Below, piece after piece: positions 38,883 to 47,010 of a stretch of 64,000 nucleotides of DNA. The notes below the pieces were generated by a model, which worked only from the letters and a program-made list of their open reading frames with translations, was not told where the DNA came from and did no database searches. Source of the stretch: AP-15 sp963747735 (GTDB taxonomy: Bacteria > Pseudomonadota > Alphaproteobacteria > ATCC43930 > CGMCC-115725); contig CAVVGE010000019.1 in the NCBI GenBank assembly GCA_963747735.1, forward strand, positions 372,001 to 436,000. The letters are read 5' to 3'. Positions within the stretch are counted from its first letter, which is position 1. Every line of letters starts with the position of its first letter. The translations under genes and the position numbers were made by a program.

Positions 38883-39161
38883 TTACGCTTCGGTCGCGGT
38901 AGTCGGATCGATCATGCGGCGGATTTCGCTGACCTTGTTGGCGGGAAAGCCGCTGCGCCGCGCGTGCTCGTGGATGATCGCCTCATCCTTGGCGAGATAG
39001 ACGCAAAAGGTCTTGTCGCCGGCAACATAGCTCTCGACCCATTGAATATCCGGGCCGAGCTCCTTCAAGGTCGCGTTCGACTTTTGCGCCGCCTCGCGCA
39101 GCACCTGCCGCTCGGCGCTGCCGATCGCCGGCAACTCGCGCTCGATCATGTATTTGCGCAT
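38883..39161 (-). CDS. DUF4242-family protein
   Basis: A 92-residue protein beginning MRKYMIERELPAIGSAERQV. Blocks LREAAQKSNATLKELGPDIQ, WVESYVAGDKTFCVYLAKDE and AIIHEHARRSGFPANKVSEI are those of DUF4242 (SCO4226-like nickel-binding proteins, ferredoxin-like fold). The His and Glu in IIHEHAR could bind metal. It lies upstream of the preceding hypothetical gene on the same strand with a 22-bp gap. Confidence 0.82.
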   Translation of the reverse strand: MRKYMIERELPAIGSAERQVLREAAQKSNATLKELGPDIQWVESYVAGDKTFCVYLAKDEAIIHEHARRSGFPANKVSEIRRMIDPTTATEA

Positions 39162-39239
39162 CGCGCCTCTCCAATTTGCACGAGCGGCGATGCTGGCAGA
39201 TCGGGCGGGGGCGGTAAAGGGCGCGCGTCGCCGCGGCGG

Positions 39240-40382
39240 TCAGCCTCGGCGCCGGCGGAGCGCACCAAAGCCAGAGAGCGCTAGGCCGAGCAGCGCCAAG
39301 CTGCCGGGCTCGGGAACGGGCGGCGCGCCTCCGTTGGGGTCGTAGCCGATCGACAGCATCATCGGATATTCGGGCGAGGAGGGTGTGTAATCCTCGGCCA
39401 GCTGATTGCTGCACGGAAAGGCATCCTGGATAAATGCGTCAGGCCCGCCGTGGGTGCCATCGGGGCAAGTGCTGGTATTGGGGCCGAAATCGCCGAAATC
39501 ACCGCTCGGATCCTGGTTGAACCCTACGATGTCGGTCGCTCCCCCATCGACCGAAAAGAACGAGGTCGCGTTCGGGTCGGTCGTAAAGCTCGGCGTGCCG
39601 GAGCTGTCATACCGGTACAGATCGAGTGGGCCGAGCGCGCCGCAAAAGAAGTTGCTGGGATTGGGGCATCCGGCGATTTGATTGAGGACCGAACCGCCGC
39701 CACCGCCGCCGAGGACTTCGTTGATCGCGTGCTCGACCACGCCCAGTCCGTCGAGCTTGCTCGGCGGCGGAACATGTCCGCTAAAGTCGAGATCGGTGCT
39801 GCTGAGGGTGACGATCGCATCGTAGGGGTGGCTGGGATCGTTGCACGCGATCTGCCCGTTGGCATTCAAGCAGGGCGGGGTGTTGAAGCCCAGAGACCTG
39901 AGCTGGCCACCGGTGGCGGCTATCTGCAACGAGCCGTCGGCGCCGTTGCCTTTTCCTAAATTGGCGACGGCGGTCGATAATGTCGTGTTCGCCGGATTGG
40001 CTGCCGAATTAGCTGACAGCGCGTTCGTATAGTCGCCGTAAGTCTCCCCGAAGAACAGGTTTGTGACCGACGATGGGGAATCGTCGGGAACCATTTTAAA
40101 GAGGATATGATCGGTGACCGTGTTGAAGGTTGTGTACAACCCTTCGATCGTGGAGATCGCCGAATTGATCGCCGCTTCGACGGTTGCGGTAATCGAGCTG
40201 TCGAAAGTCGGGGCGATGGTCAGCGTGCCCGGCTGCGCGTGCGCCGGCTGTCCGATGAGAAAAGGCTGTGCGATGAGAAAACCAAAAGACAGCGCCGCGG
40301 CCGCCAGCAGCGGCCTGCCCACCCGCCCGATGACCCTTTTGTCAATCGCTGCTGCCCCCTGCATCTGACCGGTCCCGTCCAT
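39240..40382 (-). CDS. PEP-CTERM-sorted exported protein, NF038122 metalloprotease-like
   Basis: A 380-residue secreted protein. I start at ATG 40382 with AAGGAG 7 nt upstream. The signal peptide is about residues 22-49 (LLAAAALSFGFLIAQPFLIG). The C-terminus is a PEP-CTERM sorting tag: VPEPGSLALLGLAL, a hydrophobic helix and RRRRG, the substrate of exosortase. A central VEHAINEVLGGGG and NFFCGALGPLDLYRYDSSGT resemble the 'HEISEVLG...DLFRYS' pattern of NF038122 metalloproteases, with an altered metal motif. It is probably linked to exopolysaccharide; a sigma-54 promoter precedes it. Confidence 0.85.
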   Translation of the reverse strand: MDGTGQMQGAAAIDKRVIGRVGRPLLAAAALSFGFLIAQPFLIGQPAHAQPGTLTIAPTFDSSITATVEAAINSAISTIEGLYTTFNTVTDHILFKMVPDDSPSSVTNLFFGETYGDYTNALSANSAANPANTTLSTAVANLGKGNGADGSLQIAATGGQLRSLGFNTPPCLNANGQIACNDPSHPYDAIVTLSSTDLDFSGHVPPPSKLDGLGVVEHAINEVLGGGGGGSVLNQIAGCPNPSNFFCGALGPLDLYRYDSSGTPSFTTDPNATSFFSVDGGATDIVGFNQDPSGDFGDFGPNTSTCPDGTHGGPDAFIQDAFPCSNQLAEDYTPSSPEYPMMLSIGYDPNGGAPPVPEPGSLALLGLALSGFGALRRRRG

Positions 40383-40414
40383 GAGCTTCTCCTTCCGGAA
40401 TCGGCATTGGGTCG

Positions 40415-40431
40415 AGCAAGTTCTATGCCGC
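40415..40431 (-). promoter_or_regulatory. Sigma-54 (RpoN) promoter of the PEP-CTERM gene
   Basis: CGGCATAGAACTTGCT, read on the minus strand, has the invariant -24 GG and -12 GC with the exact 10-nt spacing and a complete TTGCT -12 box. The predicted start at about 40404 leaves a 21-nt leader containing the AAGGAG ribosome-binding site. PEP-CTERM genes in other bacteria are often driven by RpoN with the PrsK/PrsR system. Confidence 0.75.
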
Positions 40432-40781
40432 AAATCTTTACAATCTGCGCGTCAATGCGTTATATGGTTAACCCGCGCTTGACGTGGATCATTTGTAAAA
40501 TTCCTCGACAGAAGATGACCTCGATTGCCGGCACCGACCGGCGTTCCCCCAGCAATTTGCCGCAATTGCCACCATACATAGCAAAATATTCTACTTCGAT
40601 GATGATATAATTTTGATTCGCGCTTAAGTTATATCTATTTGTGGTTAATGTAAGGTTACATTGTAAGAAATTTCGACGCGGCGGCATCGCCAAAGCCGTC
40701 CGGCCACATCGAGACCGGCATGGCCTGGGATCGCCGGCATCGATTTGCTAAGCTCGTCGCCGCTATTCGCGGAGGCAGCCG
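40432..40781. other. AT-rich spacer between PEP-CTERM gene and MR/MLE gene
   Basis: About 350 bp of markedly lower GC than the surroundings. It holds a perfect 16-bp palindrome, AATGTAAGGTTACATT, at 40647-40662, and a short open frame that does not look like protein. A GGAGG site just before 40782 serves the MR/MLE gene. It probably carries the promoters for the divergent pair. Confidence 0.6.
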
Positions 40782-41972
40782 ATGAAGATCGTCAAAATCG
40801 AAGACATGCATTGCGACGCCGGCTGGCGGGTCAGCTCGTTCCTAAAGATCACCACCGACGACGGGCTGGTCGGCTGGTCGGAATATATGGAGGGCTATGG
40901 CGCGCAGGGGCTGAGCGGGGTGATCCGCCGGCTCGGCGAGCGGTTCCTGATCGGGCGCGACCCGCGGCCGGTCGAGGCGATCAGCGCCCTCTTGTATGCC
41001 GCCACACGCCAGGCCGCCGGCGGTGTCAACCAGATGGCGATCGCGGCGATCGAGAATGCGCTCGTCGACATCAAGGCCAAGGCGCTGGGTGTGCCGGTCT
41101 ACGAGATGCTGGGCGGCCCGGTGCGCGACCGGCTGCAGCTCTACTGGTCGCATTGCGGCACCTACCGCGCCCGCCATGCCGAGCGGATCAAGGAATGGGC
41201 CGGGGTCGAGCCGGTGCGTTCGCTCGACGACATCGTGGCGCTCGGCGAAGAGGTGCGCAGGAAAGGCTTCAAAGGCTTGAAGACCAACCTGATCCGCTTT
41301 GACAAGGGCAAGCCTTATCTGCACGGCCCCGGCACCGGGAACCCGCCGGGCTTCCCCGAATTGAACGCCGACCGCCACATCGCCGCCGCGGCGGTGGCCC
41401 AGCTGGAGGCGTTCCGCCGCGGTGCCGGCCCCGATGTCGGGCTCCATCTCGACACTAACTTCAATTACAAGATCGACGGCTATCTGCGGCTGGCCCGCGC
41501 GCTCGAGCCGCTCGACCTGGTGTGGCTCGAGATCGACCTCTACGACCCGGCCGGGCTCAACCTGATCCGGCGCTCGGCGCGCACCCCGATCGCCTCGCTC
41601 GAATCGATCTATGGCAAGCGCAATTTCCGCCCGTATTTCGAGGCGCAGTCGGTCGACTACGCGATCATCGACGTGGCCTGGAACGGCATCCTCGAATCGC
41701 TGAAGATCGCGGCGATGGCCGACGCCTACGAGGTCAATGTGGCGCCGCACAATTTCAACGGTCATCTCGGCTCGTTGATCAGCGCCCATATGTGCGCCGT
41801 CGTGCCGAACTTCAAAGTCATGGAAATCGACATCGACGACGTCCTGTGGAAGGACGACATCGTCACCCACCCGCCGGTCATCGAGAACGGCGATCTGCTG
41901 TTGCCAACCGGCCCCGGCTGGGGCGCCGAGGTCAACGAGGAGTTTGTCCGCGCCCATTCGCCAAAACGCTAG
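40782..41972 (+). CDS. Enolase-superfamily (mandelate racemase/muconate lactonizing) enzyme
   Basis: A 396-residue sugar-acid dehydratase-type protein. The N-terminal capping domain is MKIVKIEDMHCDAGWRVSSF; the barrel carries NQMAIAAIENALVDIKAKAL, HLDTNFNYKIDGYLRLARAL (first metal ligand Asp), WLEIDLYDPAGL (Glu), ASLESIYGKRNFRPYFEAQS (Glu) and VAPHNFNGHLGSLISAHMCA with a His near the active site. The usual catalytic KxK is replaced by LKTNLIRFDKGK, so subgroup and substrate are unclear. GGAGG precedes the ATG. It is followed by the KpsS-like gene after 84 bp. Confidence 0.9.
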   Translation: MKIVKIEDMHCDAGWRVSSFLKITTDDGLVGWSEYMEGYGAQGLSGVIRRLGERFLIGRDPRPVEAISALLYAATRQAAGGVNQMAIAAIENALVDIKAKALGVPVYEMLGGPVRDRLQLYWSHCGTYRARHAERIKEWAGVEPVRSLDDIVALGEEVRRKGFKGLKTNLIRFDKGKPYLHGPGTGNPPGFPELNADRHIAAAAVAQLEAFRRGAGPDVGLHLDTNFNYKIDGYLRLARALEPLDLVWLEIDLYDPAGLNLIRRSARTPIASLESIYGKRNFRPYFEAQSVDYAIIDVAWNGILESLKIAAMADAYEVNVAPHNFNGHLGSLISAHMCAVVPNFKVMEIDIDDVLWKDDIVTHPPVIENGDLLLPTGPGWGAEVNEEFVRAHSPKR

Positions 41973-42056
41973 ACGCGCGCCGGCTCACGCAATCGTCAGC
42001 CGGAGCGCATACGGGGCGAGGCTGGACCGCGGGAAAGCCGGCTGCTATCTACGACG

Positions 42057-43340
42057 GTGCAGCGGGGAAATCTGAAATTGGGCTCGTCCGGCGGCGGCAT
42101 CCTGTTTTTGCAAGGGCTCGCGTCCTGGTTCTTCAACCGTCTCGGCCGGGCGCTGAAGGCGCGCGGCCACGAGGTGCACCGGATCAATTTCAACGGCGGC
42201 GACCGTGCCTTTTGGCGCCTCGGCAACGCCACCGATTTTCGCGGCCCTCCCGGGGAATGGCCGGGGTCCTTCGAGCGGTTTGTCGCCGCCAACGGGATCG
42301 GACAGGTCGTGTTGTTTGGCGACTGCCGGCCGCCGCACCGCGCCGCGATCGACATCGCCCGCCGGCGCGGGCTGCGTGTCCATGTCGTCGAAGAGGGCTA
42401 TCTGCGGCCCGACTGGGTCACGTTCGAGGAGGGCGGCGTCAACGGCTATTCGTCGCTGCCGCGCGACCCCGGCTGGTATCGCGCCCAGGCCCAGTGGCTG
42501 CCGCCATGGCGCGACCCGCCGCCGGTGCCGGGCACCTTTCGCCGCCGCGCCTTCGAGGACGTGCTGTACAATTTCTCGTCGATCGCGCAGATGCGCCGGT
42601 TTCGGCATTACACGACGCACCGCCCCTATCCGCCGCTTGTCGAATACGCCGGCTGGCTGCACCGGCTGGCGCTGATGCGCCGTGCCGAGCAGCGGGCGCA
42701 AGCGGCGATCGGCGGGCTCGCCCGCTCGTCCGAGCCGGTCTTTCTGTTTCCGCTGCAGCTCGATTGCGACTACCAGATGCGGGTGCATTCGCCCTATCAC
42801 GCGGTGCTGCTGGCGATCGAGCATGTGCTGACCTCGTTTGCCCGGCATGCACCGCCGCCGTCGCGGCTCGTCGTCAAATTGCACCCGCTCGACAGCGGGC
42901 TGCACGATTGGACGGTGATCACCCGGCATGTCGCGGTGGCGCTCGGCATCGCCGAACGGCTCGTCATCCTCGATGGCGGCCCGCTCGACGCGGTATTGGC
43001 GCGCAGCTGCGCGGTGGTCACCATCAACAGCACGCTCGGCAGCCTGGCCTTGGCGCGGGGCCTGCCGGTGATGGCGGTGGGCGATGCGATCTACGATATG
43101 CCGGGGTTGACCTTTCAGGGCAGGCTCGACGAGTTCTGGAGCGCGGCGCGCCCGCCCGATCCGACATTGTTCGACGCCTTCCGCCGGGTATTGGCCGCGC
43201 GTGTGCTGATCCCCGGCTCGTTCTTCAACAATGCCGGCATCGAGAGCGCGGTCGCAGCGGCGATCGACCGGATCGAAGCCACCGCACCCCGGCCGATCCC
43301 GGCCACCACCGCGATCCCCGCCGCGAGCCCGGCGGAATAG
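42057..43340 (+). CDS. Capsular polysaccharide biosynthesis/export protein, KpsS-like
   Basis: A 427-residue cytosolic Kdo-transferase-family protein from a GTG start. Characteristic segments are GGILFLQGLASWFFNRLGRA, VHRINFNGGDRAFWRLG, VVLFGDCRPPHRAAIDIARR, VHVVEEGYLRPDWVTFEEGG and FLFPLQLDCDYQMRVHSPY, then KLHPLDSG and TINSTLGSLALARGLPVMAV. KpsS-type proteins build the Kdo linker on phosphatidylglycerol for capsule export. No other capsule gene lies nearby, so it is an outlying member of that pathway or an orphan. It is convergent with dnaE2, with a 4-bp gap. Confidence 0.87.
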   Translation: MQRGNLKLGSSGGGILFLQGLASWFFNRLGRALKARGHEVHRINFNGGDRAFWRLGNATDFRGPPGEWPGSFERFVAANGIGQVVLFGDCRPPHRAAIDIARRRGLRVHVVEEGYLRPDWVTFEEGGVNGYSSLPRDPGWYRAQAQWLPPWRDPPPVPGTFRRRAFEDVLYNFSSIAQMRRFRHYTTHRPYPPLVEYAGWLHRLALMRRAEQRAQAAIGGLARSSEPVFLFPLQLDCDYQMRVHSPYHAVLLAIEHVLTSFARHAPPPSRLVVKLHPLDSGLHDWTVITRHVAVALGIAERLVILDGGPLDAVLARSCAVVTINSTLGSLALARGLPVMAVGDAIYDMPGLTFQGRLDEFWSAARPPDPTLFDAFRRVLAARVLIPGSFFNNAGIESAVAAAIDRIEATAPRPIPATTAIPAASPAE

Positions 43341-43344
43341 CGCA

Positions 43345-46300
43345 TCAGCGGAAGTTTCGGCTGCGCACGACGATATCCCGGTCGTCGTTGCCGGGCGGCG
43401 CCAGCGGCAATGGCCGGGCGGATTTCGACCGCGGTCGGGGCGCGGTCGTGCCGGTGCGGTCGCGCAAGGTGTGGAGACGCGGGGTCAGATCGTCGAGGCG
43501 CTCGGCGACGACGTGAATGACACCCTGCTCGCGCTGCAATCGGCCGGTGCAGCGCAGCAGGGTGGCGCCGAGAACGGCGCGGCGGAAGCGTTCGAGGACC
43601 GGCGGCCAGACGATCAGATTGGCGACCCCGGTCTCGTCCTCGACAGTGACGAAGACGACGCCGTTGGCGCTGCCGGGGCGCTGGCGGATCAGCACCAGCC
43701 CGGCAACCGACAGCCGGCGATCAACCGGCAGCCAGGCAAGATCGGCGGCGGGAACCAGGCCCTCGCGGGAAAATTCGGCGCGCAGAAAAGCGAGCGGATG
43801 GCGTTTCAGGCTAAGGCCGAGGCTCGCATAATCCTCGACCACGTGCTCGCCGAGCGGCATCCGCGGCAAGAGCGATGCGGCGCGAGCTTCGCCCGAATGG
43901 GCCGAAGCTTCCGCAACGGCGAAGAGCGGCAGTGGCGGCTCGCCGAGCCCTTTCAACGCCCATAATGCGTGGCGGCGGTCGAGCCCGACCGAGCAAAAGG
44001 CGTCGGCTTCGGCCAGGCGTTCGAGCGCGCCGCGGCCGAGCCCGCTGCGACGCCACAGCTCCACCGGGTCGCGATAGCCGGCGCCGCGCGCATCGACCAG
44101 CCGCCCGGCATCGGCCTCGGCGAGCCCTTTGATCTGGCGCAGACCCAAGCGCATCGCCCAGCGTCGGCTGTCTCCCGCTGCATTGGAGGCGCGCGTGCTT
44201 CGGGACGCGCCCTGCGAGCGCTCCTCAGCATGAGGAAATCCGTTAATGGCATCGAGAAATTCCTCATCCTGAGGAGGCCGCGGCGCGGCCGTCTCGAAAG
44301 ACGCACTGCGTTGCACCAGCCGTTCGAGCGTGCAGTCCCAAAAGCTGTGGTTGATGTCGACAGGGCGCACCTCAACGCCGTGCTCGCGCGCGTCGCGCAC
44401 GATCTGCGCCGGGGCGTAAAACCCCATCGGCTGGCTGTTCAACAGCGCGCAGGTGAAGATTTCGGGATGGAAGCATTTGATCCAGGCCGAGACATAGACG
44501 AGGAGCGCAAAGCTCGCCGCGTGGCTTTCGGGAAAGCCATAGGTGCCGAACCCTTCGATCTGGCTGAAGCAGCGCGCCGCGAAATCACGGTCGTAGCCGT
44601 TCGCGACCATGCCGGCGATAAATTTGTCGCGGAACAGATGGATGTCGCCGTTGCGCTTAAAGGTCGCCATCGCGCGGCGCAGCCGGTCGGCTTCGTCCGG
44701 TGTGAAGCCGGCGCCGACAATGGCGATCTTCATCGCCTGCTCCTGAAACAGCGGCACGCCCTTGGTCTTTTCCAGGACCGCGCGCAACTGATCGGACGGG
44801 TAGGTCACCTCTTCGATTCCGGAACGCCGGCGCAGGTAGGGATGCACCATGTCGCCTTGGATCGGCCCCGGCCGGACGATCGCGACCTCGATGACGAGGT
44901 CGTAGAATTCGCGCGGCTTGAGACGCGGCAGCATCGTCATCTGGGCGCGACTTTCGACCTGGAACACGCCCACCAAATCGGCGCGGCTCAGCATTTCGTA
45001 GACCGCGGGCTCCTCGGGCGGCACGGTGGCGAGGTCGAGCCGGCGGCCGTAATGCTCGCCGATCAGCGCAAAGGCCTTGCGCACGCAGGTCAGCATGCCG
45101 AGCGCCAGGACATCGATCTTCAGGATGTGGAGCGCGTCGAGATCATCCTTGTCCCATTCGATGACGGTGCGGTCCGCCATCGCTGCATTCTCGATCGGCA
45201 CAAGCTCGTCGAGCGGCCCGCGGGTGATGACAAACCCGCCGACATGCTGCGAGAGATGGCGGGGAAAGCCGGTCAATTCGGCGGCGAGGTCGAGGGCGAG
45301 GCGCAAGGTCGGGTCGCCAGGGTCGAGCCCGGCCTCGCGCACCCGCAGATCGGCGATCGGGTCGTTGCTCCAGCCCCAGACGATGCCGGCCAAGGCGGCG
45401 GCGACATCGACACTGAGGCCCAGCACCTTGCCGACCTCGCGGATCGCCGAGCGCGCGCGGTAAGAGATCACGGTGGCGGCGAGCCCGGCGCGGTCGCGGC
45501 CGTATTTCTTATAGATGTGCTGGATCACCTCCTCGCGCCGCTCGTGCTCGAAATCGACGTCGATGTCGGGCGGCTCGTTGCGCGCGGCGCTGATAAAGCG
45601 CTCGAACAATACGTCGATGCGCGCCGGATCGACCGCGGTGATGCCGAGGCAATAGCACACGGCCGAATTGGCCGCCGAGCCGCGCCCTTGACAGAGGATC
45701 CCGTTCGCCTTGGCGAACTGCACGATATCGTGCACGGTCAGGAAATAGCGGGCGTAATCGAGCCGTGCGATCAATTGCAGCTCGTGCATCAGCAGATTGC
45801 GGATTTTTTCCGGGATGTCGCTTCCTCCCCTTCCCGCCGTTATCTCTACTCTTCCCCGCAAAGATGAATCACCCTCTCCCCCCGATCGGGGGGAGAGGGT
45901 CGGGGTGAGGGGGGTAGCCGCGGCCCGTAAGTCCCCCTCACCCTGCCCTCTCCCCCCAGCGGGGGGAGAGGGTTTTAATTCTGAAGAGTGTTCCAATGAC
46001 GGGTTGCGGCCGAACCGCTCCGCGGCACCTGCCCAGGCCAGCTCCTCCAAGCGCTGCTGCGCGGTCATGCCCTCGGGAACCGGCTCGTCCGGGTATTCAT
46101 AGCGCAGCTCGTCGAGGCTGAACCGGCAGCGCCGGGCGATGTCGAGGCTGCGGCCGACCGCGTCCTCATGGCCGCGGAAGAGCCGCCTCATTTCGGCCGG
46201 CGCCTTCAGATGGCGTTCGGCATTGGCGGCGAGGCGAAAGCCGGCTTCCTTGATCGTGCAGCCCTCGCGGATGCAAGCCACCACATCTTGCAGCCGCCGC

Positions 46301-47010
46301 CGCGCCGGCGTGTGGTAGAGCACATCGTTGGTCGCGACCAGGGGCAGCCCGACCCGGTCGCCGAGTGCCGCCAGGCGGGCGAGGCGGCGGGCATCGTCGC
46401 CGCGGTAGAGGTGATGGGCGGCGAGATAGGCGCGGCCCGCGAAATCGGCTGCGATGCGAGCGACAAAATCCTGCGGGTCTTCGGGCGGCAATGCGACGAC
46501 GACCTGGCCCTCGCCATGTGCGACGAAGTCGGCGTAATCGAGACGGCATTCGCCCTTGGGCGCGCGGCGCCGGCCGAGGGTCAACAGCCGCGTCAGCCGG
46601 CCATAGGCGGCGCGGTCTTCGGGGAAAGCCAGGAGGCTCGTGCCATCCTGAAAATCGAGGCGGCAGCCGACGATAAGGCGGATCCCGGCCTCTTTGGCCG
46701 CCTGGTGGGCGCGCACGATGCCGGCCAGGCTGTTGCGGTCGGTGACGCCGATCGCGGCATGGCCGAGCGCCGCGGCCTCTGTCACCAGCTCGGCCGGGTG
46801 CGAGGCGCCGCGCAGAAACGAGAAATTGGTGGTGGCTTGCAGCTCGGCGTAGGCCGGAGGTGCAGAAATCGGCGCGCCACCACCGGTATCAAATCGGCGA
46901 ATTTTTGTCGCCCCCGCGAAAGCGGAGGTCCAGAGGCCAGCGCTCCTATCCTCGGCCCCTGGGTTCCCGCCTTCGCGGGAATGACGAACGAGCTCAGGCA
47001 AAGAGGCCAT
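43345..47010 (-). CDS. dnaE2: Error-prone DNA polymerase DnaE2 (ImuC) with in-frame palindromic insertions
   Basis: A 1221-residue C-family polymerase of the SOS mutasome. The PHP domain begins YAELQATTNFSFLRGASHPA and GVTDRNSLAGIVRAHQAAKE; the polymerase core has GRGSAANSAVCYCLGITAVD, RNEPPDIDVDFEHERREEVI (catalytic aspartates), GLDPGDPTLRLALDLAAELT and MKIAIVGAGFTPDEADRLRR. The start is ATG 47010, which overlaps the imuB 3' end by 17 bp. Three palindromic repeats lie in frame: residues about 9-35, 337-394 and 902-938. They fall at the N-terminus and at predicted loops outside catalytic motifs, so the enzyme may still work. It is usually about 1050-1080 residues long. Confidence 0.9.
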   Translation of the reverse strand: MASLPELVRHSREGGNPGAEDRSAGLWTSAFAGATKIRRFDTGGGAPISAPPAYAELQATTNFSFLRGASHPAELVTEAAALGHAAIGVTDRNSLAGIVRAHQAAKEAGIRLIVGCRLDFQDGTSLLAFPEDRAAYGRLTRLLTLGRRRAPKGECRLDYADFVAHGEGQVVVALPPEDPQDFVARIAADFAGRAYLAAHHLYRGDDARRLARLAALGDRVGLPLVATNDVLYHTPARRRLQDVVACIREGCTIKEAGFRLAANAERHLKAPAEMRRLFRGHEDAVGRSLDIARRCRFSLDELRYEYPDEPVPEGMTAQQRLEELAWAGAAERFGRNPSLEHSSELKPSPPAGGRGQGEGDLRAAATPLTPTLSPRSGGEGDSSLRGRVEITAGRGGSDIPEKIRNLLMHELQLIARLDYARYFLTVHDIVQFAKANGILCQGRGSAANSAVCYCLGITAVDPARIDVLFERFISAARNEPPDIDVDFEHERREEVIQHIYKKYGRDRAGLAATVISYRARSAIREVGKVLGLSVDVAAALAGIVWGWSNDPIADLRVREAGLDPGDPTLRLALDLAAELTGFPRHLSQHVGGFVITRGPLDELVPIENAAMADRTVIEWDKDDLDALHILKIDVLALGMLTCVRKAFALIGEHYGRRLDLATVPPEEPAVYEMLSRADLVGVFQVESRAQMTMLPRLKPREFYDLVIEVAIVRPGPIQGDMVHPYLRRRSGIEEVTYPSDQLRAVLEKTKGVPLFQEQAMKIAIVGAGFTPDEADRLRRAMATFKRNGDIHLFRDKFIAGMVANGYDRDFAARCFSQIEGFGTYGFPESHAASFALLVYVSAWIKCFHPEIFTCALLNSQPMGFYAPAQIVRDAREHGVEVRPVDINHSFWDCTLERLVQRSASFETAAPRPPQDEEFLDAINGFPHAEERSQGASRSTRASNAAGDSRRWAMRLGLRQIKGLAEADAGRLVDARGAGYRDPVELWRRSGLGRGALERLAEADAFCSVGLDRRHALWALKGLGEPPLPLFAVAEASAHSGEARAASLLPRMPLGEHVVEDYASLGLSLKRHPLAFLRAEFSREGLVPAADLAWLPVDRRLSVAGLVLIRQRPGSANGVVFVTVEDETGVANLIVWPPVLERFRRAVLGATLLRCTGRLQREQGVIHVVAERLDDLTPRLHTLRDRTGTTAPRPRSKSARPLPLAPPGNDDRDIVVRSRNFR
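44195..44306. repeat. Palindromic element, type B, inside dnaE2
   Basis: An inverted pair with outer ends GTGCTTCGGGACGCGCCC and GGCCGTCTCGAAAGACGCAC and inner arms CTCCTCAGCATGAGGA and TCCTCATCCTGAGGAG. In dnaE2 it encodes roughly 37 extra residues (including FETAAPRPPQDEEFLDAING) between the WDCTLE motif and MRLGLRQIKG, which are normally a short loop apart. The same element type occurs at 60190-60275. Confidence 0.85.
45826..46000. repeat. Double palindromic element, type A, inside dnaE2
   Basis: Contains a perfect palindrome at 45871-45900 (ACCCTCTCCCCCC-GATC-GGGGGGAGAGGGT layout) and a second hairpin at about 45932-45972, in inverted orientation. Together they form one long inverted repeat. 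In dnaE2 they add about 58 residues (for example PSPPAGGRGQGEGD and TPLTPTLSPRSGGEGD) between AGAAERFG and DIPEKIRNLL, normally a few residues apart. Confidence 0.85.
46907..46985. repeat. Palindromic element, type C, at the imuB/dnaE2 junction
   Basis: The inverted pair has outer ends GTCGCCCCCGCGAAAGCGG and CCCGCCTTCGCGGGAATGAC. It encodes most of the DnaE2 N-terminal extension (HSREGGNPGAEDRS and LWTSAFAGATK), so the original dnaE2 start has been displaced into the 3' end of imuB. Confidence 0.85.
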
